The notes under the pieces: model-generated
What the model saw: only the letters and a program-made list of their open reading frames with translations
Database searches by the model: none
What the model was told of the DNA's origin: nothing
Position numbers and translations under genes: made by a program
Origin: Myxococcus virescens
GTDB taxonomy: Bacteria > Myxococcota > Myxococcia > Myxococcales > Myxococcaceae
Assembly (NCBI RefSeq): GCF_900101905.1
Contig: NZ_FNAJ01000004.1
Coordinates: 434,001-498,000 of the forward strand
Direction: 5' to 3'
Length of the DNA stretch: 64,000 nt
In this document: positions 35,271 to 42,837 of the stretch, piece by piece
Position numbering within the stretch: the stretch's first letter is position 1
Layout: every line of letters starts with the position of its first letter

Positions 35271-36169
35271 ACGCGGAGGAAGCGCCCCACGGCGACGAAG
35301 CTGCCGCCCAGTCCCAGGCCGCAGCCAGCGCACAGCAGCTCCAGCGCCAGCCGGGGCTCCACCCACGGCGCCGCGACGCCGGGCCCCAACAGGAAGGCGA
35401 AGAGCGTGCCCAACGTGGGCCCCAGCACCCGGCCGAAGGCCCAGAGCCCGAAGAGGGCCACCGCCGCGCCCAACACGCCCTGGAGCAGGCCCTCCAGCAG
35501 GAAGGGCGCCTTGACGAAGCGGTCCGTGGCGCCCACCAGCTTCTGGATTTCAATCTCGCCGCGCCGCGAATAGATGGCCAACTGCAGCGTCGCCGCCACG
35601 ATGACCACGGTGGCGCCCAGCACCACCGCGAAGGCCACCAGCGAGCCGAAGCGCAGCGCCCGGGCGATGGCGGACAGCCGCTGCACCGCCGCCTCGCCAT
35701 AGTCCACGCCGGCCACGCCGGGCGTTGCTCGCAGCGCCTTCGCCAACGCCAGGAGCGCGTCCGGGTTGCGCCGCTCCGGCGGCACGCGCAGCTCCAGCGA
35801 CACCGGCAGCGGGTTCTCCGGCAGCTCCGCCAGCGCCTCGCCCAGGTCGCCCAGCTCCGTGCGCAGCCGTGAGAGCGCTGCGTCCGGCGACACCAGCGTC
35901 ACCTCACCCCCGCTGAGCGCCAGCACGCGGGCACGCACCCCGTGGACCTCGTCCGCGTCCAGTTCCGGCGACAGGTACACCGTCACCTCCACCTCGCCGC
36001 CGAGCGACGCCAGGAGGTTGTCCAGCACCCGCGCCGCGCCCCGGGCCATGCCCGCGGAGAACAAGGCGATGGCGATGGTCGTCACCGCGATGAAGTGCAC
36101 GAAGGGCGAGTGCTTCAGCCCCACCGCCGCCGAGCGACAGAAGTACGTCACCTTCGACAGCGCGCTCAT
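35267..36169 (-). CDS. ftsX: Cell-division ABC-transporter-like permease FtsX
   Basis: A 300-residue inner-membrane protein with the FtsX topology. TM1 lies near 25-45 (VHFIAVTTIAIALFSAGMA). A periplasmic loop of about 125 residues follows (VEVTVYLSPELDADEVHGVRA... PLPVSLELRVPPERRN). Three C-terminal TM helices surround IYSRRGEIEIQKLVGATDRFVKAPFLLEG, the family's cytoplasmic coupling motif. It forms a complex with FtsE and drives EnvC. It overlaps ftsE and envC by 4 bases at each end. Confidence 0.93.
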   Translation of the reverse strand: MSALSKVTYFCRSAAVGLKHSPFVHFIAVTTIAIALFSAGMARGAARVLDNLLASLGGEVEVTVYLSPELDADEVHGVRARVLALSGGEVTLVSPDAALSRLRTELGDLGEALAELPENPLPVSLELRVPPERRNPDALLALAKALRATPGVAGVDYGEAAVQRLSAIARALRFGSLVAFAVVLGATVVIVAATLQLAIYSRRGEIEIQKLVGATDRFVKAPFLLEGLLQGVLGAAVALFGLWAFGRVLGPTLGTLFAFLLGPGVAAPWVEPRLALELLCAGCGLGLGGSFVAVGRFLRV

Positions 36170-36858
36170 ACCACCATCCGGCGCGCCGCCTTGACGCCGT
36201 CCTCGTCGGACACAATCTGCCCGCGCTCCAGGCGCACGGTGCGCTTCTGGTAGCGCGAAAGCAGCGTCGCGTCGTGCGTGGCCACCATCACCGTGGTGCC
36301 GCGCACGTTGACCTGCGTGAGCAGGTCCATGATTTCGACGGTGAGCGCCGGGTCCAGGTTGCCGGTGGGCTCGTCCGCCAGGAGGATGGTGGGGTCATTG
36401 ACGAGCGCCCGCGCGATGACGACGCGCTGCTGCTCTCCACCCGACAGGCGCAGCGGGAACGAGCTCGCCTTGTGCTCCAGCCCCACCAGCTTGAGCATGC
36501 GCCGCACCTTCTCGCGCGCCTCCGCGCGGGGCACCCCCAGCACGTCCAGCGTGAAGGACACGTTGTCCTCCACCGTCCGGTGTGGCAGCAGCTTGAAGTC
36601 CTGGAACACCACCCCGATGTTGCGCCGCAGGTACGGCACCGCGGACTCACGGATGCGGGCGATGTTGCGGCCGCCCACGAGAATCTGCCCCTTGGTGGCT
36701 TTCTCCGCGCAGAAGATGAGCTTCAGCAGCGTCGTCTTCCCCGCGCCCGAAGGGCCCGTGAGAAACACGAACTCGCCCTTCTCCACGTTGAGGTTGATGT
36801 CCGACAACACCGGTGGGTCGCCGGGATACGCCTTGTATACGTGGAAGAACTGAATCAT
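36166..36858 (-). CDS. ftsE: Cell-division ATP-binding protein FtsE
   Basis: A 230-residue ABC ATPase. Walker A GPSGAGKTT, the Q-loop (GVVFQDFKLLPHRTVEDN), the signature LSGGEQQRVVIARAL, Walker B ILLADEPTGNLDP and the H-loop VMVATHD are all present. FtsE with FtsX forms a division-site complex that, through EnvC, turns on septal amidases. First gene of the ftsE-ftsX-envC operon. A gene-free stretch of about 160 bases before it presumably carries the promoter. Confidence 0.95.
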   Translation of the reverse strand: MIQFFHVYKAYPGDPPVLSDINLNVEKGEFVFLTGPSGAGKTTLLKLIFCAEKATKGQILVGGRNIARIRESAVPYLRRNIGVVFQDFKLLPHRTVEDNVSFTLDVLGVPRAEAREKVRRMLKLVGLEHKASSFPLRLSGGEQQRVVIARALVNDPTILLADEPTGNLDPALTVEIMDLLTQVNVRGTTVMVATHDATLLSRYQKRTVRLERGQIVSDEDGVKAARRMVV

Positions 36859-37019
36859 GGCGGCGAGCGGAAGGCCGCCAACCTACCACGCCCGGGCGGC
36901 ATCCCCCACGCACGCCCCGCGAGAGGGATTCCCCCCCGCTCGCCCAGGCCGCGCGAGCACCTGGAGCGATGCCCGGACGGGCACGCCAGGCGCCCACATC
37001 CGGGAGACCGCGTGGGCGG

Positions 37020-37586
37020 CTACTGCTCGCCCTCGCCCGCCAGGTAGCTGAGGATGACCTCGTCGAGGCTCTTCTCCGAGATGAGGTCCTCGCCGAAGAG
37101 CGTCTCCACGCCAATCTCGTTGATCTTCGGCTTCTCCTTGAGGGCGCGCGCCGCGGCGACCTCCGGAGGAACCACCACGGGCGCGGGGACCGCCACGGGA
37201 GGAGGCGGCGGAGGCGGACGCTGCGCCATGGACTGGCCGGGCTGCAGCTTCACCTGCGCCGGGTCCGTGTCCGCCGCGAGCTGACCGGGCTGGTAGCTGC
37301 GCGCGGTGGACTCGTAGCTGTCGTACACCCCGTTGATGAGGTTGCGCAGCATCTCCTTGTGCTGCTCCTCCATCAACTCACGCACGACCTCCGCGAGGTT
37401 CTCCGCGTTGAGGATGTCCGCGTAGGACGTCTTCTTCGACGCGAGGATGTTCCCGCCCACGAACAGGTGGGTGATGATGTGGGGGTTGTTGACGCCCGAG
37501 TCCTCAGTCTGGACGTGGTAGACCTTCCCCTTGTGCTTGATGTTGTGATTGAAGCCGGTGACGGCTTTTTCGAAGGTTTTCGTCAT
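37020..37586 (-). CDS. Conserved-looking protein of unknown function
   Basis: A 188-residue soluble protein (MTKTFEKAVTGFNHNIKHKG). The first 95 residues look folded: KVYHVQTEDSGVNNPHIITHLFVGGNILASKKTSYADIL and RELMEEQHKEMLRNLINGVYDSY. A Pro/Val-rich linker (RPPPPPPPVAVPAPVVVPP) follows, then a conserved-looking C-terminal peptide (LFGEDLISEKSLDEVILSYLAGEGEQ). The C-terminal peptide could be a docking sequence. The ATG at 37586 was chosen because upstream frames show no support. Divergent from carF. Confidence 0.75.
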   Translation of the reverse strand: MTKTFEKAVTGFNHNIKHKGKVYHVQTEDSGVNNPHIITHLFVGGNILASKKTSYADILNAENLAEVVRELMEEQHKEMLRNLINGVYDSYESTARSYQPGQLAADTDPAQVKLQPGQSMAQRPPPPPPPVAVPAPVVVPPEVAAARALKEKPKINEIGVETLFGEDLISEKSLDEVILSYLAGEGEQ

Positions 37587-37730
37587 CGCCGAAGTCGCGG
37601 ACCGTAGCAGCCGCATCCGCACGACACAAGGTAAGCGTGACCTGCTCGCATCCTTCGTGATGCCACACGCACACGAGTGACTCCCTGGCCCACCAACCGT
37701 GCAGGCCACGGCGATTGCCCGGCAGTTCCG

Positions 37731-37758
37731 TTGAAAAGCTGAAAGCGGCTGGGATACG
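37731..37758 (+). promoter_or_regulatory. Possible promoter for the CarF-family gene
   Basis: TTGAAA (37731-37736) and GATACG (37753-37758) are 16 bases apart, about 55 bases before the ATG at 37813. The -10 match is weak (three of six). It lies in the 226-base divergent gap shared with the gene at 37586. Confidence 0.3.
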
Positions 37759-37812
37759 TACAGGCTGACGGACGGGGTTCTCGACACCCCCACCAACGGC
37801 GAGGACGCCCGG

Positions 37813-38658
37813 ATGAAGACCCAAGAGATTGAAAAGAAGGTGCGCCAGCAAGACGCCCAGGTGCTGGCCCAGGGGTACTCGCCCGCCATCCGCGCGATGG
37901 AGATTGCCGCCATCGTCTCCTTCGTCTCGTTGGAGGTGGCGCTGGTGTACCGGCTGTGGGGCAACCCCTATGCGGGCACGTGGCTGCTGCTCAGCGCGGT
38001 GCTGCTGGGCTACCTCGCCGCGGACTTCGTCTCCGGCTTCGTCCACTGGATGGGCGACACGTGGGGCTCCACGGAGATGCCGCTGCTGGGCAAGGCGCTC
38101 ATCCGCCCCTTCCGCGAGCACCACGTGGACGAGAAGGCCATCACCCGCCACGACTTCGTGGAGACCAACGGCAACAACTGCCTCATCTCCCTGCCGGTGG
38201 CCATCATCGCCCTGTGCCTGCCCATGAGCGGCCCGGGCTGGGTGTTCTGCGCGTCCTTTCTCGGCGCGATGATTTTCTGGGTGATGGCGACCAACCAGTT
38301 CCACAAGTGGTCGCACATGGACTCGCCGCCCGCGCTCGTCGGCTTCCTCCAGCGCGTGCACCTCATCCTGCCCCCCGACCACCACCGCATTCACCACACC
38401 AAGCCGTACAACAAGTACTACTGCATCACCGTGGGCTGGATGAACAAGCCGCTGACGATGGTCCACTTCTTCCCCACCGCTGAGCGGCTCATCACCTGGG
38501 CCACGGGCCTGCTGCCGCGCCAGGACGACATCGGCGCGGAGGCGGCGCGCGCGCTGGTGGTCGCCGCGGGAGGCAGCGAGGCCCCGGTGGTCCAGGCGGC
38601 CAAGGAGCTGCTCACCCAGGCCACCGTGCAGGAGAAGCCCGCCTCCACGCGGCCGTAG
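37813..38658 (+). CDS. carF: CarF/PEDS1 plasmanylethanolamine desaturase
   Basis: A 281-residue integral membrane protein of the CarF/TMEM189 (Kua) family. These enzymes introduce the vinyl-ether double bond that turns plasmanyl into plasmenyl lipids (plasmalogens). The family's histidine motifs are present: FVHWMGDTWGS, FREHHVDEKAITRHDFVETNGNN, NQFHKWSHMD and the closing PDHHRIHHTKPYNKYYCIT. Four membrane segments can be placed (about 30-48, 52-70, 118-138 and 140-158). In Myxococcus xanthus CarF is required for plasmalogen formation and for the blue-light carotenoid response. The length matches the CarF I recall. The family and activity are strong; that this is the light-response CarF itself, not a second family member, is inference. 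GAGGA precedes the ATG. Confidence 0.93.
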   Translation: MKTQEIEKKVRQQDAQVLAQGYSPAIRAMEIAAIVSFVSLEVALVYRLWGNPYAGTWLLLSAVLLGYLAADFVSGFVHWMGDTWGSTEMPLLGKALIRPFREHHVDEKAITRHDFVETNGNNCLISLPVAIIALCLPMSGPGWVFCASFLGAMIFWVMATNQFHKWSHMDSPPALVGFLQRVHLILPPDHHRIHHTKPYNKYYCITVGWMNKPLTMVHFFPTAERLITWATGLLPRQDDIGAEAARALVVAAGGSEAPVVQAAKELLTQATVQEKPASTRP

Positions 38659-38674
38659 TCCTCCGCCGTACCAG

Positions 38675-38705
38675 AACGCCCGCCCGGCCTGCCGCGGCGG
38701 GCGTT
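38675..38705. terminator. Bidirectional hairpin terminator between carF and murI
   Basis: AACGCCCGCC (38675-38684) and GGCGGGCGTT (38696-38705) form a perfect 10-base-pair stem with an 11-base loop, between the convergent stops at 38658 and 38728. Confidence 0.7.
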
Positions 38706-38727
38706 CGCGCGTCCGCGGCACGCCCCG

Positions 38728-39543
38728 TCAGAAGGTCAGGTCCACCTGCTCCGCCGCAGTGATGGGCCGGCCCAGGAAACGGGCCCCCACCTCTATGAAG
38801 CGCTCCGGCACGTCGGTGACGTAGTACGCGTGCTCCGGCGTGCCTCGCGACGCCGGCGCCAGTCCGTCCCGCTCCGACAGCAGCGCGGCCACGGCGTCCG
38901 CGGTGGCCTCCGCCGAGTCCACCAGCGCCACCTGGGGCCCCACCACCTCCGCGATGACGCCCTTGAGCAGCGGGTAGTGCGTGCAGCCCAGCACCAGGGT
39001 GTCCACGCCGTCGCGGGTGAACTCGGCCAGGTAGTCGCGCGCCACCAGCAGGGGCACGTCGCCCGTGGTCCACCCCTCCTCCGCCAGCGGCACGAAGAGC
39101 GGACAGGCGCGGGCCTTCGCCCGCACCCGTGGGTCCGCGGACTCGAGGGCACGCTGGTAGGCGCCCGAGCGGATGGTGCCGGGTGTGCCGATGATACCCA
39201 CCCCGCCCCCCTGCGTGCGCGCCAGCGCCGCCCGCGCGCCGGGGAGGATGACGCCCACCACCGGCACTGGCAGCGCCGCCTCCAGCGCGGGCAGCGCCAC
39301 GGCCGAAGCGGTGTTGCACGCCACCACCAGCAGCTTGATGCCGCGCTCCAGGAGAAACTCCGCGTTCTTCAGCGAGTAGCGCGTCACCACCTCGCCGGAC
39401 TTGGTGCCGTAGGGCACCCGCGCGGTGTCCCCCAGATACACCGTGCTCTCGTGGGGGAGCCGGGCCATGAGGGCCTTGAGGACGGTGAGCCCGCCGACGC
39501 CTGAGTCGAAGACACCAATGGGACTGTGGCTGCCTTGCCGCAT
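38728..39543 (-). CDS. murI: Glutamate racemase
   Basis: Makes D-glutamate for peptidoglycan. The 271-residue protein has GVFDSGVGGLTVLKAL at the start, the first catalytic Cys in VVACNTASAVAL, the second in LVLGCTHYPLLKG, and the conserved GDTARVPYGTKS. Both catalytic Cys are present, so it should be active. The ATG at 39543 opens directly into the DSGVGG motif; a longer reading to 39600 is not supported. Convergent with carF; not co-transcribed with other mur genes here. Confidence 0.95.
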   Translation of the reverse strand: MRQGSHSPIGVFDSGVGGLTVLKALMARLPHESTVYLGDTARVPYGTKSGEVVTRYSLKNAEFLLERGIKLLVVACNTASAVALPALEAALPVPVVGVILPGARAALARTQGGGVGIIGTPGTIRSGAYQRALESADPRVRAKARACPLFVPLAEEGWTTGDVPLLVARDYLAEFTRDGVDTLVLGCTHYPLLKGVIAEVVGPQVALVDSAEATADAVAALLSERDGLAPASRGTPEHAYYVTDVPERFIEVGARFLGRPITAAEQVDLTF

Positions 39544-39603
39544 GGAGCGTGTCCCTATCACGTTTGATGCCAGCGCCAGCGTCGGCCCCGCTGAACGCAC
39601 GAA

Positions 39604-39628
39604 GGGCCGGGATGTACCATCCCGGCCC
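39604..39628 (-). terminator. Strong hairpin terminator after the lipoprotein gene
   Basis: GGGCCGGGATG (39604-39614) and CATCCCGGCCC (39618-39628) form a perfect 11-base-pair stem with a 3-base loop. On the minus strand it lies about 30 bases after the stop at 39659 and is followed by TTCGTGC. Confidence 0.7.
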
Positions 39629-39658
39629 TCCGCTCACTGCCCAGCCGACCTGCCGCGC

Positions 39659-40693
39659 TCAGTCCTCGATGAGGTACACCGGCAGCGAGGAGTTCGGGCC
39701 CGGGAACTGGTGGGCGACAACGTCGATGACGGGCGAGTTGTCCGGCGAGAAGTACTCGCGACCGTCGCGGGCGCTGGCGTACATCTCCACCACGTAACGG
39801 CCGGGCCGCAGGAACTGGTACACCACCACCGAGCTTTCATTCGGGCCATCGACGCAGTCGTGCCAGTCACCGACGTCGCCGTACACCAGCTCGCCGGTGT
39901 GGATGTCGCGGAAGTTGATGCCCACGCGCTGCAGGCCGGCCTCGTAGCAGGTCTGGCGGTTCCCGTAACGCGAGCGCAGCTCCCACCGGACAGAGGCCCC
40001 GCCAATGGCCCACATCGACCCGGTGTGGGAGGTCGGCTGCCCCAACTGGGTGAGGATGTCGCCCCCGAAGTAGTACCAGGGCAGGCCATTCCTATCGACG
40101 GCGACGAGCTCCAACCCGTGGTAGCCCGGGTCCAGGTACGGCGTGCGGATCTGGTTGGCGGCGTGCCCTTCCCAGCACTCGAAGCGCGCCCAGTCACCGC
40201 CATCCACGCTCGCCTCGACGTGGGTGATCCCCGCCTGGTTGCAGTTGGGGCTGGGGCTGTAGCTGTTCGGCGGGAAGAGCCAGCTCAGGTAGGCGAAGGA
40301 CGGCGGAGCGCCCGTCGGGGTCAGGTCCACGTTCACCGTCACGTTGCCGTCCACGGTGAAGGTGCCATGGGTCTCGTACAGCAACTCATTGCCGTAGCCG
40401 ACGCCTTCCAGGCGGAACGAGTAGGTCCCCGGCGCGAATCGGTGGAGGACGATGCCGTCGAAGCCGTTCGCCTGGCAGTTGTAGCGGCCGTCGTTGGCCA
40501 GTTCCTCGCCGGGGATGATGACGTTGACGCCATGGACCGCGCGGACATCGTCGCAGCGCTGGCCACCGAAGCTCCAGCGGAAGGTCACATCCCCCTCGTA
40601 GCGGGGCACATCGCAGCACGGCTCTTCATGGACGACACAGCCAGGGAGGATCGCAAACAAGCAGAGGAATGCGACCAGCAACCGGGAGTTCAT
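39659..40693 (-). CDS. Lipoprotein with beta-rich repeats, unknown function
   Basis: A 344-residue lipoprotein (MNSRLLVAFLCLFAILPGC, lipobox Cys19; AGGTG upstream of the ATG at 40693). The mature protein looks all-beta and has three carbohydrate-binding-like sandwiches with Tyr/Trp-rich faces (VTFRWSFGGQRCDDVRA, PSFAYLSWLFPPNSY, ASVRWELRSRYGNRQ). Several Cys (CCDVPRYEG, RCDDV, YNCQAN, NCNQAG, FECWEG, TCYEAG, DCVDG) are spread through them, suggesting disulfides. The three segments look related to one another, as if triplicated. It resembles myxobacterial surface lipoproteins; no enzyme motif is seen. Confidence 0.7.
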   Translation of the reverse strand: MNSRLLVAFLCLFAILPGCVVHEEPCCDVPRYEGDVTFRWSFGGQRCDDVRAVHGVNVIIPGEELANDGRYNCQANGFDGIVLHRFAPGTYSFRLEGVGYGNELLYETHGTFTVDGNVTVNVDLTPTGAPPSFAYLSWLFPPNSYSPSPNCNQAGITHVEASVDGGDWARFECWEGHAANQIRTPYLDPGYHGLELVAVDRNGLPWYYFGGDILTQLGQPTSHTGSMWAIGGASVRWELRSRYGNRQTCYEAGLQRVGINFRDIHTGELVYGDVGDWHDCVDGPNESSVVVYQFLRPGRYVVEMYASARDGREYFSPDNSPVIDVVAHQFPGPNSSLPVYLIED

Positions 40694-40854
40694 GGGGCAC
40701 CTGTCGGTGGGGCAGTGAGGTGTTCGGCCCGCTTCTGCTCCATCCGACGGGCAGCGGCGGGAATTATTCACCGCCATCGGCAATCCAGCTCAAGCAACCA
40801 ACCGTTTCCCCATTGTTTGACCCTGTCTTATCGGAGTGTTACGCGCTGCTCCCC

Positions 40855-41565
40855 ATGACGCCCCACCTGCCCCTGGCGCTTGGCGCCATGAACTACGTGG
40901 AGATCATCCGCGACGCCTCCCTCATCGAGCTGGCAGTCCTGCTGCTCCTGATGGGCGTATCCGTGGCCTCCTGGGCCCTCATCGCCATGAAGGCGTCCCA
41001 GCTCGCCAAGGCTCGCGCACAGTCTCTCACCTTCCTCGACACCTTCTGGAAGGCCTCGCGCCTGGAGGCCATCTACCAGACGGCTCAGAAGCTCGACGGC
41101 TCGCCGCTGTCGAAGGTCTTCTGCGCTGGCTATGAAGAGCTGACCAAGCTGGCGCAAGCCAAGGAGGGCGGCACCGAAGGCGCGCTGGCCGAGCGGCTGG
41201 GCGGCATCGAAAACGTGGAGCGCGCGCTCCACCGGGCCTCCACGGCGCAAATCACCGAGCTGGAGAACCGGGTGTCCTTCCTGGGCACCGTGGGCGCGGC
41301 GTCGCCCTTCGTGGGCCTGTTCGGCACCGTCATCGGCATCCTGAGCGCGTTCAACCAGATTGCCGAGCAGGGCAACGCGACGCTGGCCACGGTGGCCGCG
41401 CCGGTGGGCAACGCGCTCTTCGCCACCGCCGCGGGCCTGTTCGCGGCGATTCCGGCGGTGGTCGCCTACAACTCGTTCGTCAGCCGCATCAAGGTGTTCG
41501 ACACGGAGATGTCGAACTTCTCCGCGGACTTCCTCAACATCATCAAGCGGCACTTCTTCCGCTAG
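40855..41565 (+). CDS. tolQ: TolQ proton-channel subunit
   Basis: A 236-residue ExbB/TolQ-family inner-membrane protein: TM1 near residue 20-42 (IELAVLLLLMGVSVASWALIAMKA), a cytoplasmic loop, then TM2 and TM3 (LGTVGAASPFVGLFGTVIGILSAFNQIAEQ; AAPVGNALFATAAGLFAAIPAVVAYNSF). The GLFGTV and polar residues in TM2-3 form the proton path with TolR. The start is probably ATG 40855; ATG 40888 (MNYVEII) is an alternative. First gene of tolQ-tolR-tolA-tolB. Confidence 0.92.
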   Translation: MTPHLPLALGAMNYVEIIRDASLIELAVLLLLMGVSVASWALIAMKASQLAKARAQSLTFLDTFWKASRLEAIYQTAQKLDGSPLSKVFCAGYEELTKLAQAKEGGTEGALAERLGGIENVERALHRASTAQITELENRVSFLGTVGAASPFVGLFGTVIGILSAFNQIAEQGNATLATVAAPVGNALFATAAGLFAAIPAVVAYNSFVSRIKVFDTEMSNFSADFLNIIKRHFFR

Positions 41566-41577
41566 CCGGGGGCCACC

Positions 41578-42045
41578 ATGGGAATGGGCGGAGGCAACCG
41601 CGGCGGTGGCCGCACCACCATGAGCGAAATCAACGTCACGCCCATGGTGGACGTGATGTTGGTGCTGCTCATCATCTTCATGGTGACGGCGCCCCTCATC
41701 CAGCAGGGCGTGAAGGTGAACCTGCCGGAGACGAAGGCCGCGCCGGTGGAGGCCACGGAGAAGAAGCTGGTCCTCTCCATCGACGCGGGGCGCAAGGTCT
41801 ACATCGGTGACGCGGAAGTGGCGCTGGAGGAGCTGGAGCAGAAGCTCGCCGCCAACGCCAAGGCGCAGGCCGACAAGGAAGTCTATCTCCACGCGGACCG
41901 GGACGTGCCGTACGGTGTGGTGGTGGAGGTCATGGCCGCGGCCCAGCGCGCGGGCATTGGCAACGTCGGCATGATCACGGACCCGTCGACCGGGGGCCGG
42001 ACGTCCAACAGTGGAAAGAGCAAGTCGAAGGAAGCGAAGCGCTAG
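41578..42045 (+). CDS. tolR: TolR/ExbD-family protein
   Basis: A 155-residue protein with one TM helix carrying the catalytic Asp: SEINVTPMVDVMLVLLIIFMVTAPLIQQGVKVNLPE. The periplasmic domain (VEATEKKLVLSIDAGRKVYIGD... HADRDVPYGVVVEVMAAAQRAGI) follows the ExbD pattern. A Gly-rich cytoplasmic N-terminus (MGMGGGNRGGGRTT) precedes the helix. Lies 12 bases after tolQ and 3 bases before tolA. Confidence 0.93.
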   Translation: MGMGGGNRGGGRTTMSEINVTPMVDVMLVLLIIFMVTAPLIQQGVKVNLPETKAAPVEATEKKLVLSIDAGRKVYIGDAEVALEELEQKLAANAKAQADKEVYLHADRDVPYGVVVEVMAAAQRAGIGNVGMITDPSTGGRTSNSGKSKSKEAKR

Positions 42046-42048
42046 CCC

Positions 42049-42837
42049 ATGACGCCCTCCGCGGTCAGCCACAGCCTGCTCGTCACGCGCTCCACGCGGC
42101 TGTCGCGCTTCGTGGTGGTGTCCGTCGTGGGGCACATCCTGGTGCTGGTGGCGGCAATTGCGTACGCGCGCTTCTCCGCCACGCCCAAGGTGGACCTGGA
42201 CACCAAGCCCATTCGCGCCACGCTGGTGCGCCTGGGCAAGCCGCGCGACTCCAAGCTGCTGCCACGCAAGGAGCAGCTGCCACCGCCGCCCAAGAAGGTG
42301 GACGCGCCCAAGCCCGCTCCGGAGGCCCCGCCCCCGGAGCCCTCGCCCGCCAAGGTGGCGGTGCCCATCCCAGGTGTGCAGCCGGAGCCCTCCACGTCCA
42401 AGCCCACGCCGCAGAAGGGCGAGACGACGGGCGAGGACCGGCGCAAGCGGCTCTTCGGCGCCTTCGACAAGACGGCCAAGGCGGCCGAGCCCGAGGAGGC
42501 GGAGGGCGCCGAGGACGGCGACCCGGACGGCGACTCGGCCACCGCGGAAGGCGAGCGCTACTTCGGCCTGCTCCAATCGCAGGTCCGCCGCCACTACAGC
42601 GTGGCGGACACCATCCCCGAATCCGAGCGGCTGCACCTCAAGGCCATGGTGGCGGTGCGCCTGGGCCGCACGGGTGAAGTGCTGGACGTGAATCTCACCA
42701 AGGCCAGTGGGAACGACCTCTTCGACTCGGCCGTCGTCACGGCCGTGCGCAAGGCCGCGCCCTTTTCTCCTCCACCGGACCATCTCCGGGACGCCCTGCA
42801 GAAGAGCGGCGTCAACCTGGTGTTCAACGCCCTATGA
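42049..42837 (+). CDS. tolA: TolA-like protein with TonB C-terminal domain
   Basis: A 262-residue protein with one N-terminal TM helix (about 20-40, RFVVVSVVGHILVLVAAIAYARF). A Pro/Lys-rich, then acidic periplasmic linker (about 60-165, PPPPKKVDAPKPAPEAPPPEP) leads to a TonB/TolA-type C-terminal domain: YFGLLQSQVRRHYSVADTI, LHLKAMVAVRLGRTGEVLDVNLTKASGNDLFD and APFSPPPDHLR. The linker is much shorter than the long alpha-helical domain of E. coli TolA. The ATG at 42049 lies 3 bases after tolR; the stop overlaps tolB. Confidence 0.85.
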   Translation: MTPSAVSHSLLVTRSTRLSRFVVVSVVGHILVLVAAIAYARFSATPKVDLDTKPIRATLVRLGKPRDSKLLPRKEQLPPPPKKVDAPKPAPEAPPPEPSPAKVAVPIPGVQPEPSTSKPTPQKGETTGEDRRKRLFGAFDKTAKAAEPEEAEGAEDGDPDGDSATAEGERYFGLLQSQVRRHYSVADTIPESERLHLKAMVAVRLGRTGEVLDVNLTKASGNDLFDSAVVTAVRKAAPFSPPPDHLRDALQKSGVNLVFNAL

